A stretch of 64,000 nucleotides of DNA from assembly GCF_027579695.1 (NCBI RefSeq), contig NC_083592.1, positions 31,081,961 to 31,145,960 on the forward strand, written 5' to 3'. Below are positions 22,533-35,591 of this stretch, piece by piece (within the stretch, counting starts at the first letter, position 1; each line of letters opens with the position of its first letter). This DNA is from Neoarius graeffei. Its lineage: Eukaryota > Chordata > Actinopteri > Siluriformes > Ariidae. The notes beneath the pieces are model-generated. The model saw only the letters and a program-made list of their open reading frames with translations. It made no database searches and was not told the origin of the DNA. Both the position numbers and the translations under genes were made by a program.

Positions 22533-25500
22533 ATGCCTCCTAAAAAAGATGGGAAGCGAAATGCAGATAAGAAAAGCGCTCCGGATGATGCCTTATCCGA
22601 GGGTGGGAAAGAATTCTACCGGGTTCAAATCCGAGACTTAGAAGAGCGCCTGGAAAAGTGAGGAAACCTGGAGTTAGCTCGCTGACGTTAGGAAAAACTC
22701 TAGAAACAGGCTGTGTGTAGTCTATAGACGGAGCTATTTCCTGAATGAAGACATTGTATATCCTCAGTAAGATGTTTTAGCCTGAAGTCAGGAATAGTAA
22801 AGGTTTGCAGACTTACCTGACAAGTTCCAGGACTCAGAAGACTATTCCTCAACATCCAAAACCAGACAAGATATTTAGGATTAATACTTATTCTCTAGTA
22901 TTAATAAACTGATCAAAACTATACATTTTAGAATCCCTCTTTGTTCATTCTTTGTCAGTAGGCACAAGGAAGTTAAAAGGAAACCAAGACCTTAGATCTC
23001 AGTCTATTCCAAAGCATAATAATTAACCTGCTGGCTGCCACACCTTATCCCATAGAAAACTGACTCATTGTAGTAATACAGGAAATGCATCCCTGTGCAA
23101 ACAAGCTGAATCCTTTGTCCATCTCTTCAAAAGGTATCAGAACAAATGTGATGAGCTGGAGGTTCGTCAGAAGGATTTTTCTACAAATTATAATAATATA
23201 GTGAGAGAGAAGAAAGATATAGCGCTCTATCTGAAGCGCACCTTGTCCGAAAAAGAGGATGAGATCGCTGATCTCTTAGAGAAGCTTCAGGAGATACAAG
23301 CAGCCAAAGATGCAGAGAAGGAGGCATTTGACAGGCAATTGAGTGTGCTTCGGAGTGACTTTCAGGAGACCAAGGACAAACTCACTTCTGAGAACATGGT
23401 CCTAGGTAAAAACCAAGCCACCACTCATTTTGATGCAAAGTATCTTTGATCACATTGTAAAATATGTCTGGTCCTAGTCAAACTTGGTATCCAGCCTAAT
23501 TGTGCAGTTGACTGATTAGCAACGACCTTCTTGCAGATAATATGGTGTATCAGAGTATTGAAGTTCACAAGGATTCTCAGAACAGGCCTTGTTTTTTGTT
23601 GGCAGCGGGAAAACTTGCAGCGCTCAAGGATTTCCAGACGCAAAAGGATGAACTTATGGGTCAGATGGAGTCTCTGAAAGGACAATTAGAGCAGGAGAAG
23701 CAAGAGCACCGAAGTATCATCTACAACCTGGAGAAAAAAGCTGTACTAGACAACTACAGGTCAGTGTGATGATGAATATGCAACCTGACTGCTCGTACAT
23801 GTGAATATTCCACATGGAAAAATATTCAGATCAAGCCGTTATAATGAGTTTCCACCTGTACTGCACAGCAAGCAGCTGACATTTTATTGCAGCTGGGTTT
23901 TGAGTCTCAAATGTATCCTGTCTCATCTTGCAGACTGAAGAAAGAGATGCAGCAGCATGTAGCTGCTGTCGCTACTGAATTTCGCAAAGCCTCTGATCAA
24001 AAGATGCCAGAGACGACGAAGAGGGCCATCCGTGAGAATGTGTTAGTGACGACCCGACTCAGGCAGATTTCAGACAAGAGCAAAGAGCTGATGGCAGAGA
24101 ATGATGCTCTGAACGCCAGAGAGAAACAACTCAAAAGAGAACTGGAGATCATGGAGCCGTTATTGAACGAGATGACCAGGAAAAGTCTGGCGAATCAAAA
24201 GGTTGCTTCCCAGTATTTTAAAGTATAGTCAAAGATGTTTAAGAACACTTTTCGTAATATCTGACATCTTTCCTCACATTCTGGCAGCTGTCAATAAAAT
24301 TCGTACACAGAGGAAAACTTACTGTAGCACGCAAGAGAAAATAAATGGACCAGAAACATCCAACCAGTCAGGACCATGAGGCATCTTATAGCTTTGGAAA
24401 GCTTCCCCTTTTGGCCGAACATTAGTGTTCTAATCTAGGTGTGTGTTTTGGGGCATGTCTTTGAAGGGACAGTCAAAATCACTGAGTATACTGTTATACT
24501 TTAACTATTGATTATTAACTGCAATTAATTATTTTATCTACATGGGCAACATTAAAATGAACAAAAAGGTTGATTTAAATACACTGCCTGGCCAGAAAAA
24601 AAAAAAAAAGTCACACACTAATATTTCATTGCATCACCTTTAGCTTTAATTATGGCACATATTTGCCATGGCATTTTTTTTGCACCATCACAACATTTAT
24701 GTCCATCCAGAGCTGCATTAATTTTTCACCAAGATCTTGTATTGAGGGTGGCACGGTGGTGTAGTGGTTAGCGCTGTCGCCTCACAGCAAGAAGGTCCGG
24801 GTTCGAGCCCCGTGGCCGGTGAGGGCCTTTTTGTACGGAGTTTGCATGTTCTCCCCGTGTCCGCGTGGGTTTCCTCCGGGTGCTCCAGTTTCCCCTACAG
24901 TCCAAAGACATGCAGGTTAGGTTAACTGGTGACTCTAAATTGACTGTAGGTGTGAATGTGAGTGTGAATGGTTGTCTGTGTCTATGTGTCAGCCCTGTGA
25001 TGATCTGGCGACTTGTCCGGGGTGTACCGCGCCTTTCGCCCGTAGTCAGCTGGGATAGGCTCCAGCTTGCCTGCGACCCTGTAGAACAGGATAAAGTGGC
25101 TAGAGATAATGAGATGAGATGAGATGAGATCTTGTATTGACGATAGGAGAGTCGAACCACTCTGTAGAGTCTTCTCCAGCACATCACAAAGACTTTCAAT
25201 GGGGTTAAGGTTGGGACTCTGTGGTGGTCAATTCATGTGTGAAAATGCTTTCTGAGCCACTCTCTCACAATTTGAGCCCTAATTTTATGCCCATGCCATT
25301 AGAGAAGAAAAAAATCTGTTGATCTGATAACCTGGTTATTAAGTACATTCAGGTCGTCAGCTGACCTTCACTTTATTGCCATATAATGTTGCTGAGTCTC
25401 GACCTGACCAACTGAATCAACCCCAGATCATAACACTGCCTCCAGAGGCCACTGTGCCTCCAATGGCCACTGTGCATGATGGATGCATTGCTTCATGTGC

Positions 25501-28500
25501 TTCCCTTCTGACCCTGACACACCCACTGTTCAGGAATAGGATAAATCTAGACTTATCAAACCACCTGACCTTTTTCCATTGCTTCAGAGTGCAATCTTTA
25601 TGCTCCCTAGCAAATTGAAGCCTTTTCTTCTGATTAGTCTCACTAACAAGTGGTTTTCTTATGGCCACACAGCTGTTTCGTCCCAATCTTGTGAGTTCTC
25701 GTCACATTGTGCATGTGAAAATGCTCTTAATGTCACTATTAAAAATAACCGTGAGCTCTACTGTCCATTTTTTTATACCCCTGCTCCGAAGGAGGAGGGG
25801 TATACTGGTTTACCTCTGTCCGTCCGTCCATCCGTATTTCCGTCTGTTCGAAACACCCTTTTTCTCAGCAACTACAAATCATAGCCATTTGGTACTTGGT
25901 ACCAAACTTCAGCTTGGGGTTCTAGACCATGTACCCATATTTCCCTCACTCCGGGGGTGGAGGTCTACTAGTTTAGGGGTAGGTATACTAGTTTACCTCT
26001 GTCCATCCATTGCTATCTCCATCTGTCCGAAACGCCCTTTTTCTCAGCAACTACAAATCACAACTGCTTGATATTTGGTGCTAAGCTTCAGCTTGGGGTT
26101 CTATACTGTGTCTACTGTTTTCAGGTCTTTCGCACATCGACTTCCTGTTTACCCACTGAATGAATTTATGAAACATATAGCATGGATTTACAAAATTTTC
26201 GTAACACTTTTCTCAGCAACTACAAATCACAACTGCTTGATATTTGGTACCGAGCTTCAGCTTGGGGTTCTATAATGTGTATACCATTTTCAGGTCTCTC
26301 GCACATCGACTTCCTTTTTGCCGACTGAGTGTATTTATGAAACATATAGGGTGGATTTTGACACTATTTCAAGAAGCAAAATGCTATTTCAAAATGACAG
26401 TTTACCAGGATGCTATTTGAAATCCCTGGGGAGAACACTGCTCTTTACTTACTTGTTTCAGAGTTAATTATTTGTTGAAGTCAACATTCCTAACAAGTGT
26501 CCTATTCCTTCGATTGCTTGCATTCTGATATAAGCGAGAGCAGGGGGATACGTAAGTGAGCAGTAGCTCACAGTTGATCTTGTTTATGATTCGATTTCAC
26601 CAAGTGTTTAAGTGACCTCTGATCACAGTCAGTCAGGATTTTATTCTGACGACATTTCTTCCCTGAAGTTGACAGTTGAGCACTATCCTTCAGGATTTTA
26701 ATAATGCGTTTGACAGTTCTTAACCCAATTCCAGTCATTTTAGCAATCTCCATAGTTATTTTCTTTGCTTGATGCAGGCCAATAATTTGACCTTTCTGAA
26801 ACACAGTAGCATCTTTCCCATGACTACAGGATACATCTTCTGACATGGTTGTTTGAGAAATGAGAAGCTACTCACTGCATCAGCCAGGGTTAAAATAATT
26901 GTTGCTGGCTGAAACATATTAATCACTGCAGTAATTATCCAATCAAATGGTGACTTTTCTTTCCACCAGGCAGTGTATTTATGCTATTTTATTTTGTCCT
27001 GGAAGGTGGTGCAGCAACTGACAAGGAAGTGCAAGCAAATGCACGCTGAACTTGAGGACTATGCCAGGCATAAAGAAGAACACCAAAAGTTGGTGAACAG
27101 TCATGCTACACTACAGAAAGAGCATGATACCCTCAGGTTTGATAACATCTACAGATTTTATTTTTTATAATTCTGCATAATTTAATTATTTATTCTAAAT
27201 GAGTTTTGAATGGGTTTAGAATTATGCCGAGCATATGCCTGTTTTTGCTGCAGGAAGTTGTTCATTTCCTAATTTAAAGCTAATTAACTTGATTTAAAAA
27301 AAACGCGCATAAATAGTGTAAATTTGAATGTTTGATAAAACTAGGAAATGGTTCTCTAACTGGAAAGTTCAGAATAAAAAGCTTTAAATAAATGATAGCA
27401 CAAATTTCCCTTAAATGCTTTATATATAAATAGCTTGTATATTATATACTCATCAGTGGCGGTGGCAGGGGGGAGGCGACCACCCCCCAAAAATTATGTT
27501 GGGGGGGCTGTGCCCCCCCCCAAGTTACAATGGAAGTCCTTTGACTATTTACAAGGAAGAAAAGGAGAGAGTAATGTGAATAAACAGCCTTTGCGCGCCT
27601 TTGTTTCCCCTTATTGAATCCCGCTGCGTTCCTTCAGTCTTTGCGTGCCTTTGTTTTCCCTTATTAAATCCCGCTGCATCCCTTTGTACTGTAGGTTGGT
27701 ATCACCCATTTGCACCAAAACCAATGCAAATTAGCCTGGCCCTGACGTCACCGATTGCCTCCGCTTTCCGGGATTTTCCTTATATGGCTTACGCAGAACT
27801 GCAAAACCTATCACTTTTAGTAGACAAGCTGATTTATGAATATTCTGTGGACTAATTAACCCATTGCTGTGGCAACTGTCTAGACATGTCTAGTCTCTTT
27901 GGGTATTCGCGCCAAAGCAGGGACCCTGTGACAGCAAGGCTATGACAGTGTCACTACATTTGTATCCGACTAATACGGTAACTCATGTCCTGTCTGGATG
28001 GCTATATAGCGTTCACAAGCTATATATTGTACAAGCAGTTTTGGGTGCCCAAAACTTTATGCTGCTCTAGACCTACATGAATTCGCTTGCTGCCCTGACC
28101 ACTCACTGAAAATCAGTATGAAGAGGAGTTTCAGACAAATATCCGTTGCAAACTTTTTGGGCAAAGGCACCCAAGTTGCTTGATGATAACAAGGTAAGTT
28201 TTCAGTATAAATTTTTTTTAACATCCTAAGTCAAATTTCGCAAACCAAGAAATGAATGACCGTTTACTCGTACTGAAGACTAAAGGAAAGACAGTTATTC
28301 ATGCTCTTGCTTTATACCACGTAGCTGAGCAAGTATATAAATCTATTAGCTCTTTAATTCAACAAAGACATTGAGGACAAATTTTCTCGCATTTTGTTTT
28401 TGCGCGTGGGAGCGGATCCATGAGAAAACTAAGGGAATGTAGTTTTTCCAATTTACCGATACAGCCCCAATAGAGACGTTAAACTTAGCTTTACTCCACC

Positions 28501-31500
28501 AAAATTTGCCTTCCAAAATGCGGGAAATAGCATTTTAGAGGGTGAAAAATTCCAAAATTTCCCGGGGGCACGTGCCCCCGGATCCCCCTAGATTTGGCAT
28601 GCCTTTGGCACGCGACACGCCCCCATCCAAAACTTCCTGCCACCGCCTTTGCTCATAACTGTGGGCTGTGATCATGGCGTGGTTTTGTAGTGGGTAGCAT
28701 TGCTGCCTCATAGCATCAGGGTTCCCTGGTTGTTATTCTAAGCTCTGGCTATTATCTATTTCTTCCCACCTCCCAAAATCATGCCGGCAGGTGATGTGGA
28801 TTTACCTGGAATAAATGTTTTAGAACCCCTGCTCTATTATATCATTATCACGTCCATGTTAAATGCTCACTGGTTGTAGTTGTCATATCTGAGGATTGGC
28901 TTGACCAATGTATCAGACAGGATCATCAGTCAGCTGTGGACAATCTCAACCAAAAACAAGTAGAGGCTGCAAGACTGAAAACAGAGCTTCAGGAGGAGCG
29001 AACACGGCGAGGATGGGTTGAGACAGTCCTGCAAGAGGCGGCTATGGCTTTAAAGGAAGCATTGAGGGTAATGTAAAGCAAATGATCAGGCAGTCATGGA
29101 ATAATGAAACTTAATTATGAAAATTCACCGAACAGAGTTTTACTTTGGTTTGGTTACAGGAGGTGCTTAAAGAAGAGGACTCAGAAGTGCAGACCCTCAC
29201 CTGGAGACATCAGATGATGCAGAGACTTCTGTCCGTATTGGACAGTGCTGCAGCCATCAGCAAAGGCCCTGCTCCGTCTCACTTCATCCCGATGACAGAA
29301 GGATCTCATGAATTTATAACAGCAGCAGGCATGGAGAGGTATATACAGTATGTTGCAAAAGTATTCAACCACCTTAAGAATCATCAGATTCATCTGGATT
29401 ACAAATGGCACTTATACAGATCATTCTAGCCAGTATTTTTTATTGCAAAACAATATTCTCTTAAAGTAAACTTTCGAAGTCAAAATTCATTATTTGTCAG
29501 TAGATTAAAAAAAACTAAAAAACAACTGCAGAATGCTGCTTGAGTAATTATTCAACCCCCCAGTACTAGGCAGAACCACTTTTTACTGCAAGACAAAAAC
29601 CTTTTGCTACTGTAAAACGGTCTGTTGGGGGTAAGTTCCTACCAGCTTTCATTCCTGGGAGATTTGTTCCAGATTCTTCAGGTTGGGTGGATGTTGTTTT
29701 TTGGCTGAATTTTCCGAATAGTGCTACAGATTCTCTTGAATAGGTGGGTTGCATCTGACCTCATTAGATATGCAAGACATGAAGTAGTGGTCAGCTAAGC
29801 TCACTGTTCACAAAGCGTTACTATCGCTGGGGCTTCTTGCTAGTCATTAAAATGACCGACGCTTGCGTTGTTTTGGGTTGTTTGAATCGATCAAACCGTG
29901 AAACTGAAAAGTTTCTTCCAGGTTCCCTGTGAAGAGATTAAAAAAGGGTGAAAGAGTAAAGGATTTTACCAAAAGACAACAAGAAAGGTGGCTCTTGAAC
30001 CTTTCGCTACGATGGAGGGGAGCGGAGTCGAAGAACGCTCGAGTTTGCAGTGATCACTTTGTCATATGTTTGGAAATTCCTCTGATTTATTTCATTTGGA
30101 TTCGCAAATCACTTTTCTCACAATTTTCTGTTATTTCGTGATGTTTTGAAGTTCAGGAGATGCTTCAGTCCTCAGATGTGTTTTTTGTTTACTGTTTGAT
30201 CGTGGTCGCCATATTGTAAACTAATGCGCATGTTTTCATTTTATTTAACAAGATGTCCTAGCAATCTGTACAAGGACGATGATGTAGATTGGGCTCCTGC
30301 ACTGAACTAGAGAGATGAGATAATCGAGACGATCCACATAAACACAAAAGCAGAGCTAACGAGTTAACAGCATGAAACTGCTTCCCTGGCCATAGAGTTA
30401 TAGTGAACCGTGATCGCTTCTCGGTCCTGTTTCACCAATACCCAGGTCTTTAAAGGTGCTTCTGTGGCTCTTTTGTGAATGTTTTACCTGAAAGAGAAGA
30501 GCAGGGAGGATTGAGAATCGAGCGGCTGTGGTTTGTTTCCACCCGATATTAAAACTTGTAGTGTAGCAACCATCACAAAGACGTGTACATAAAGCCCGAA
30601 AATACTACTTACATGGTCATAAACGATACAGGATTTATCTTTTAGTGTCTTGATCCCCAGCTCTTTAACCCAATCACATATAAAAAGTTGTACGCCTCCA
30701 TGCTCTTCCAGTTTTTCATCTGTATGTCTGTTTAGAACGGTGTCTGCAGCACCAGATAGTTTGAGATGTCAGGGAACTCAACAGATGGATAATTTTCCAA
30801 CTTGTAGGAAAAAAAAACCTTTCTTTACTAGCGTGTAAGGATCTATCCCATCACAAAGAGCAACTTTCTGAAGGTATCTTGACCGTGCATTGGCCTCAAA
30901 ACTGCGAAAAGAGTTGGAGACGGTTTGATTCACTCTTCACATAATGGCAGTCAAATTGGTTTGCCCAGAAGTAAACTCGCAAGCAAAAGTCACGTGACTG
31001 AACACAACCTATTGACCACTGTCGAACATTCACCTTTTTGTTCCTACCCACTCCTGCATTGCGAAGATGAAAAGCATCTCGACAGCATGATGCTACCACC
31101 ACTGTGTAGCAGTGCATTATGCCCTGCATTAGGATTGCACCACACATAACACTTGGAAACTTGTCTCAATCTAGGTGTCATCACACCAAAAGACATGTCT
31201 TCACTGAGTCCCTTTCATGCTTTCATATGGCTCTTCTTGAGCAATAGTTTCATTGCTCCGGAAGAGCCATATGAGCCTTAGTCTTCATTTTTACTCCTGT
31301 CTGTTCAGTGACAGTTCACCTCAGGTGTTCTTTCTTTCCAGAAAAATTGAGCTGTTTTAATATATCAGAGCTGAAGGCTAATTATGTAATATTCACTGTA
31401 AGAGAACATGAGTTTGCAATAAAAATAATGACAGGAAAAATATGTGTATTTATCATTTGTCATTCAGACAAATCTGATAAATTCCAGGGGGTTGAATACT

Positions 31501-34500
31501 TATGCAAGCCACTGTAAGAGCCAAGTAACCAACAAATAAGTTGTTCACATATTACATGGAATCAAATTAGTCCTACATATTCCTAGCATTTTCTTACATT
31601 TGAAGACAGGTCTTACATAACACATTTTCTCATATTTTTGCATTTTTTTTCCTATATTTCTCATATTTACTGGGAGACGTAAGAAGGAATTCTTTCCAAA
31701 CAAAGAATTAGAGGATAATGTCTTTATACACTGCCTGGCCAAAAAAAGTTGCCGTTTGGATTTAAATAAGCAAATACATAAGAGCCTTTGACTGGATAAT
31801 TACTGCAGTGATGAATGTGTTTCAGCTGGCAACTATTCTTTTAACCCTAACTGATGCAGTGAGTAGCTTCTCATTTCTTTAACAAACACGTCAGAAGACG
31901 CATCCCGTCCTCATGGAAAAGATATTGCTGTGTTTCAGAAGGTCAAATTATTGGCCTGCATCAAGCAAAGAAAACGACTAAGCAGATTGCTGAAACGACC
32001 GGAATTGGGTTAAGAACCATCCAACGCATTATTAAAACCTGGAAGGATCGTGGTGAACTGTCAACTCAGTGGAAAAAATGCGGTTGGAAAAAATATCTTC
32101 ACAGACTGAGATCGGAGATTTTCCTTTAAATGCTTGGTGAAGTTGAATCATTAAAAAATGGACAGTAGAACTCGCAGCTATGTTTAATAGTGAAAGTAAG
32201 AACATTTTCACATGCACAATGTGACGAGAACTCACAGGATTGGAACTAAACAGCTGTGTGGCCATAAGAAAACCACTTGTTAGTGAGACTAATAAGAAGA
32301 AAAGGCTTCAATTTGCTAGGGAGCATAAAGATTGGACTCTGGAGCAATGGAAAAAGGTCATATGGTCTGATAAGTCCTGATTTATACTGTTCCAGAGCAA
32401 AGGGCATGTCAGGGTAAAAAGGGAAGCACATGAAGCAATGCATCCATCATGCATAGTGGTCACTGGACAAGCCTCTGGAGGCAGTGTTATGATCTGGGGT
32501 TGATTCAGGCTACATCCACACGACAACGGCAATGAGATTTTATTTAAAAAAATATCGCGTCCACATGGGCAACGGATCAGTAAAATATCAGGTACATATG
32601 GCAACGCAATACTTGCTGAAAACGATGCAATACACATGCCACACCTCTACGTGCGCTGTAAGACGGTCCCATCAGAGACACCAGAACAATAGAAGAAGTA
32701 GGACGCATGCGCATAAACCCCTTCTTCTACCCGGTGTGAACAGGTGTTCTCAGGAACAAACACACAACAACAAGAAGATGACTGCGACTACGCGAGGAAA
32801 TCGTGCCTTCTGTGTGTACAAATTAGTTTTATTAGTGTGCATAGTTTTATATAACTTAATTTTCTTATTGTGTGTGAACATTTTGAAAAGCATTTTTATA
32901 TAATTTATATAACTTTTTATATTGTGTGTGAACATTTTGAAAAGCAGTCTTCTCATCTCATTATCTCTAGCCGCTTTATCCTTCTACAGGGTCGCAGGCA
33001 AGCTGGAGCCTATCCCAGCTGACTACGGGCGAAAGGCGGGGTACACCCTGGACAAGTCGCCAGGTCATCACAGGGCTGACACATAGACACAGACAACCAT
33101 TCACACTCACTTTAGAGTCACCAGTTAACCTAACCTGCATGTCTTTGGACTGTGGGGGAAACCGGAGCACCCGGAGGAAACCCACGCGGACACGGGGAGA
33201 ACATGCAAACTCCACACAGAAAGGCCCTCGCCGGCCCCGGGGCTCGAACCCAGGACCTTCTTGCTGTGAGGCGACAGCGCTAACCACTACACCACCGTGC
33301 CGCCGAAAAGCAGTCTTATCCAATAAAAAAAGAAATTCAAAAAATGGTTCAGTTACTTGTTTATTTAAAAGAAAAGCTGTATACAAAAGTGAATGCAATG
33401 CAGTGGTTCATACAAAACAGCGAGAGTGCTGCTTGTTCTAGTCATGTGATTGTGACGTCATCGTAAACAAATCCGTTCTACTCATCCAGACGACTTCGCA
33501 ATGACGCCGTTGCCAGATTTTTCCACTCTGGAACCCGTTCTCAAAAAATATCGTTGTGGGGCACCCAAAACGCCGGTGCCGTGTGGACGCCAGGCCGAAA
33601 CGATAAACAATTTTATCAGATTCACCTGAATCTGTTGCCGTGTGGACAGGACCTCAGTCGGTCAGGTCGAGACTCAGCAACATTATGTGGCAATAAAATG
33701 AAGTCAGTTGACGACCTGAGTGTACTGAATGACCAGGTTATCACATCAACAGATTTTTTTTTCTTCTCTGATGGCACAGGTATATTCCTGGATGATAGTG
33801 CTAGGATTAGTTAGGCTCAAATTGTTTTCACACATGAATTGGTCACCACAGAGTCCTGACCTTAACTCCATTGAAAATCTTTGGGATGTGCTGGAGAAGA
33901 CTTTACGGAGTGGTTTGACTCTCCTGTTGTTAATACAAGATCCTGCAAAAAAAAGAATGTAACTTTGGACAGAAATAAATTTTGTGACGTTACATAATGT
34001 TGAAACAGTGCCATGGCAAATGTGCGCCGTAAACTAAGCTAAAGGCGGTCCAATGGAATATTACTGTAGAGTGTGGAACTTTTTTCTTTGGCTTGGCAGT
34101 GTAGTTACAAACTGAGAGATGTTATGCAATGATGCCATTTCTGCCATATTTCTTATATTTTGCTTGTTTACTGCTAAAGATTGGGCATATCTGCCTCACA
34201 GAAGGTTACGTCTCACTTCAAGCCTGGAGACCTGGGGTTTGTCCAGCAGCAAGCACACACAGGCAACTCCGTTACATCCAAGAGACAACACCTCTCCAAA
34301 AGTCTGGAAAGGTAATTTACACATGTTAAGGACTTGCATTAAAATAGTGATGCATAATGGAAAAATAAAAGGAGGACTTACCGGATCTACAGTCTCATCC
34401 AGAACCATTGGCGTGTTTCAGGAACATGAGCAAAAACTTAATTATACAGGAATTGAGTGACATTTTAAGCTTGAAGATGTGGAGAGAATAACAGCAGTGA

Positions 34501-35560
34501 GAGGGATCTTAGACATTTCCTTCATACAGAGCATGTCAAGCTGTTTTATTCTTAGATTTTGTGTACAGTATGTGAATTGTCCTCTTTAAAGCAGACCACA
34601 GAATTTCAGTATGGTTTAAATCTGTAGACTAAGATTACAACCATTTCGATGTTGAGTTGGATGTACTGTAGGTTACTACTTTGTTGAAAGATCTTTCCCT
34701 CCTGGCAGACACAATCAAAATCCATTCATTATCTGTAGACGCTTATCCTGTCCTACAGGGTCGTAGGCAAGCTGGAGCCTATCCCAGCTGACTACGGGCG
34801 AAAGGCGGGGTACACCCTGGACAAGTCGCCAGGTCATCACAGGGCTGACACATAGACACAGACAACCATTCACACTCACATTCACACCTACAGTCAATTT
34901 AGAGTCACCAGTTAACCTAACCTGCATGTCTTTGCACTGTGGGGGAAACCGGAGCACCCGGAGGAAACCCACGCGGACACGGGGAGAACATGCAAACTCC
35001 ACACAGAAAGGCCCTCGCCGGCCACGGGGCTCGAACCCGGACCTTCTTGCTGTGAGGTGACAGTGCTAACCACTACGCCACCATGCCGCCCACACAATCA
35101 AAATTTAAGCTTAAAATATTCTTGTACTAAGCGGAGTTCATGATGCCCCAAGTGTTCACAAGGGACTCTGTGGCACCAACTGCAAAACGGTGTAATATAT
35201 ATAATTATTATACATACAGGGCACCTTTTCAATGGATTAAAATCACGTGTACTATTCCATTTTAGCGGGTTTCATTCATTTGGTTTGATAGCATGCAGTC
35301 TTGTTAGCGTGTCACTTATCCTGTGTGCATTACGTCACTGTACGCAATGGAGAATGAGCGTTGAATATGGTTCACGATATTGCATGGTTGTCAAGACAGC
35401 ATGACTTCACACGTCGGAGATGTAAAACTCCTGCGCTAGGGAGCGACTGTGACAATTTGTAAACAAGCATGGCCGCTAGGTTTGCTTCATTAAATATGGA
35501 AGATTTTGAGAGAAATTTGAAAGAGAAAGATACATTGAACACCCAAAAGGAATGTGCATG

Positions 35561-35591
<31 letters not shown>

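Larger units (their letters stand above)
24582..26975 (-). mobile_element. Tc1-like element in cfap157 intron 4, with two later insertions
   Basis: Ends are CACTGCCTGGCCAGAAAA and, in reverse, CACTGCCTGGTGGAAAG, with TA on both sides (24580-24581, 26976-26977). Transposase pieces run on the minus strand. 26568-26846 has the helix-turn-helix part ([26 protein letters not shown]). 25417-25686 has the first catalytic region (WFDKSRF, SVMIWG). The frame is broken by frameshifts and by a V-SINE (24746-25126) and an unclassified repeat (25774-26585). It ends only 30 bases before exon 5. Confidence 0.85.
31729..34101 (+). mobile_element. Second Tc1-like element in cfap157 intron 7
   Basis: Same family as the intron-4 element but in the opposite direction. 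Ends are CACTGCCTGGCCAAAAAAAG and, in reverse, CACTGCCAAGCCAAAGAAAA, with TA at 31727-31728 and 34102-34103. Plus-strand transposase pieces at about 31900-32500 ([31 protein letters not shown]) and 33650-33960 ([12 protein letters not shown]-type end region) are frameshifted. An element at 32509-33653 interrupts it. It ends 78 bases before exon 8. Confidence 0.8.

Noticed and set aside
23425-23685. Minus-strand frame over cfap157 exon 3
   Set aside because: Shadow of the coding exon on the other strand.
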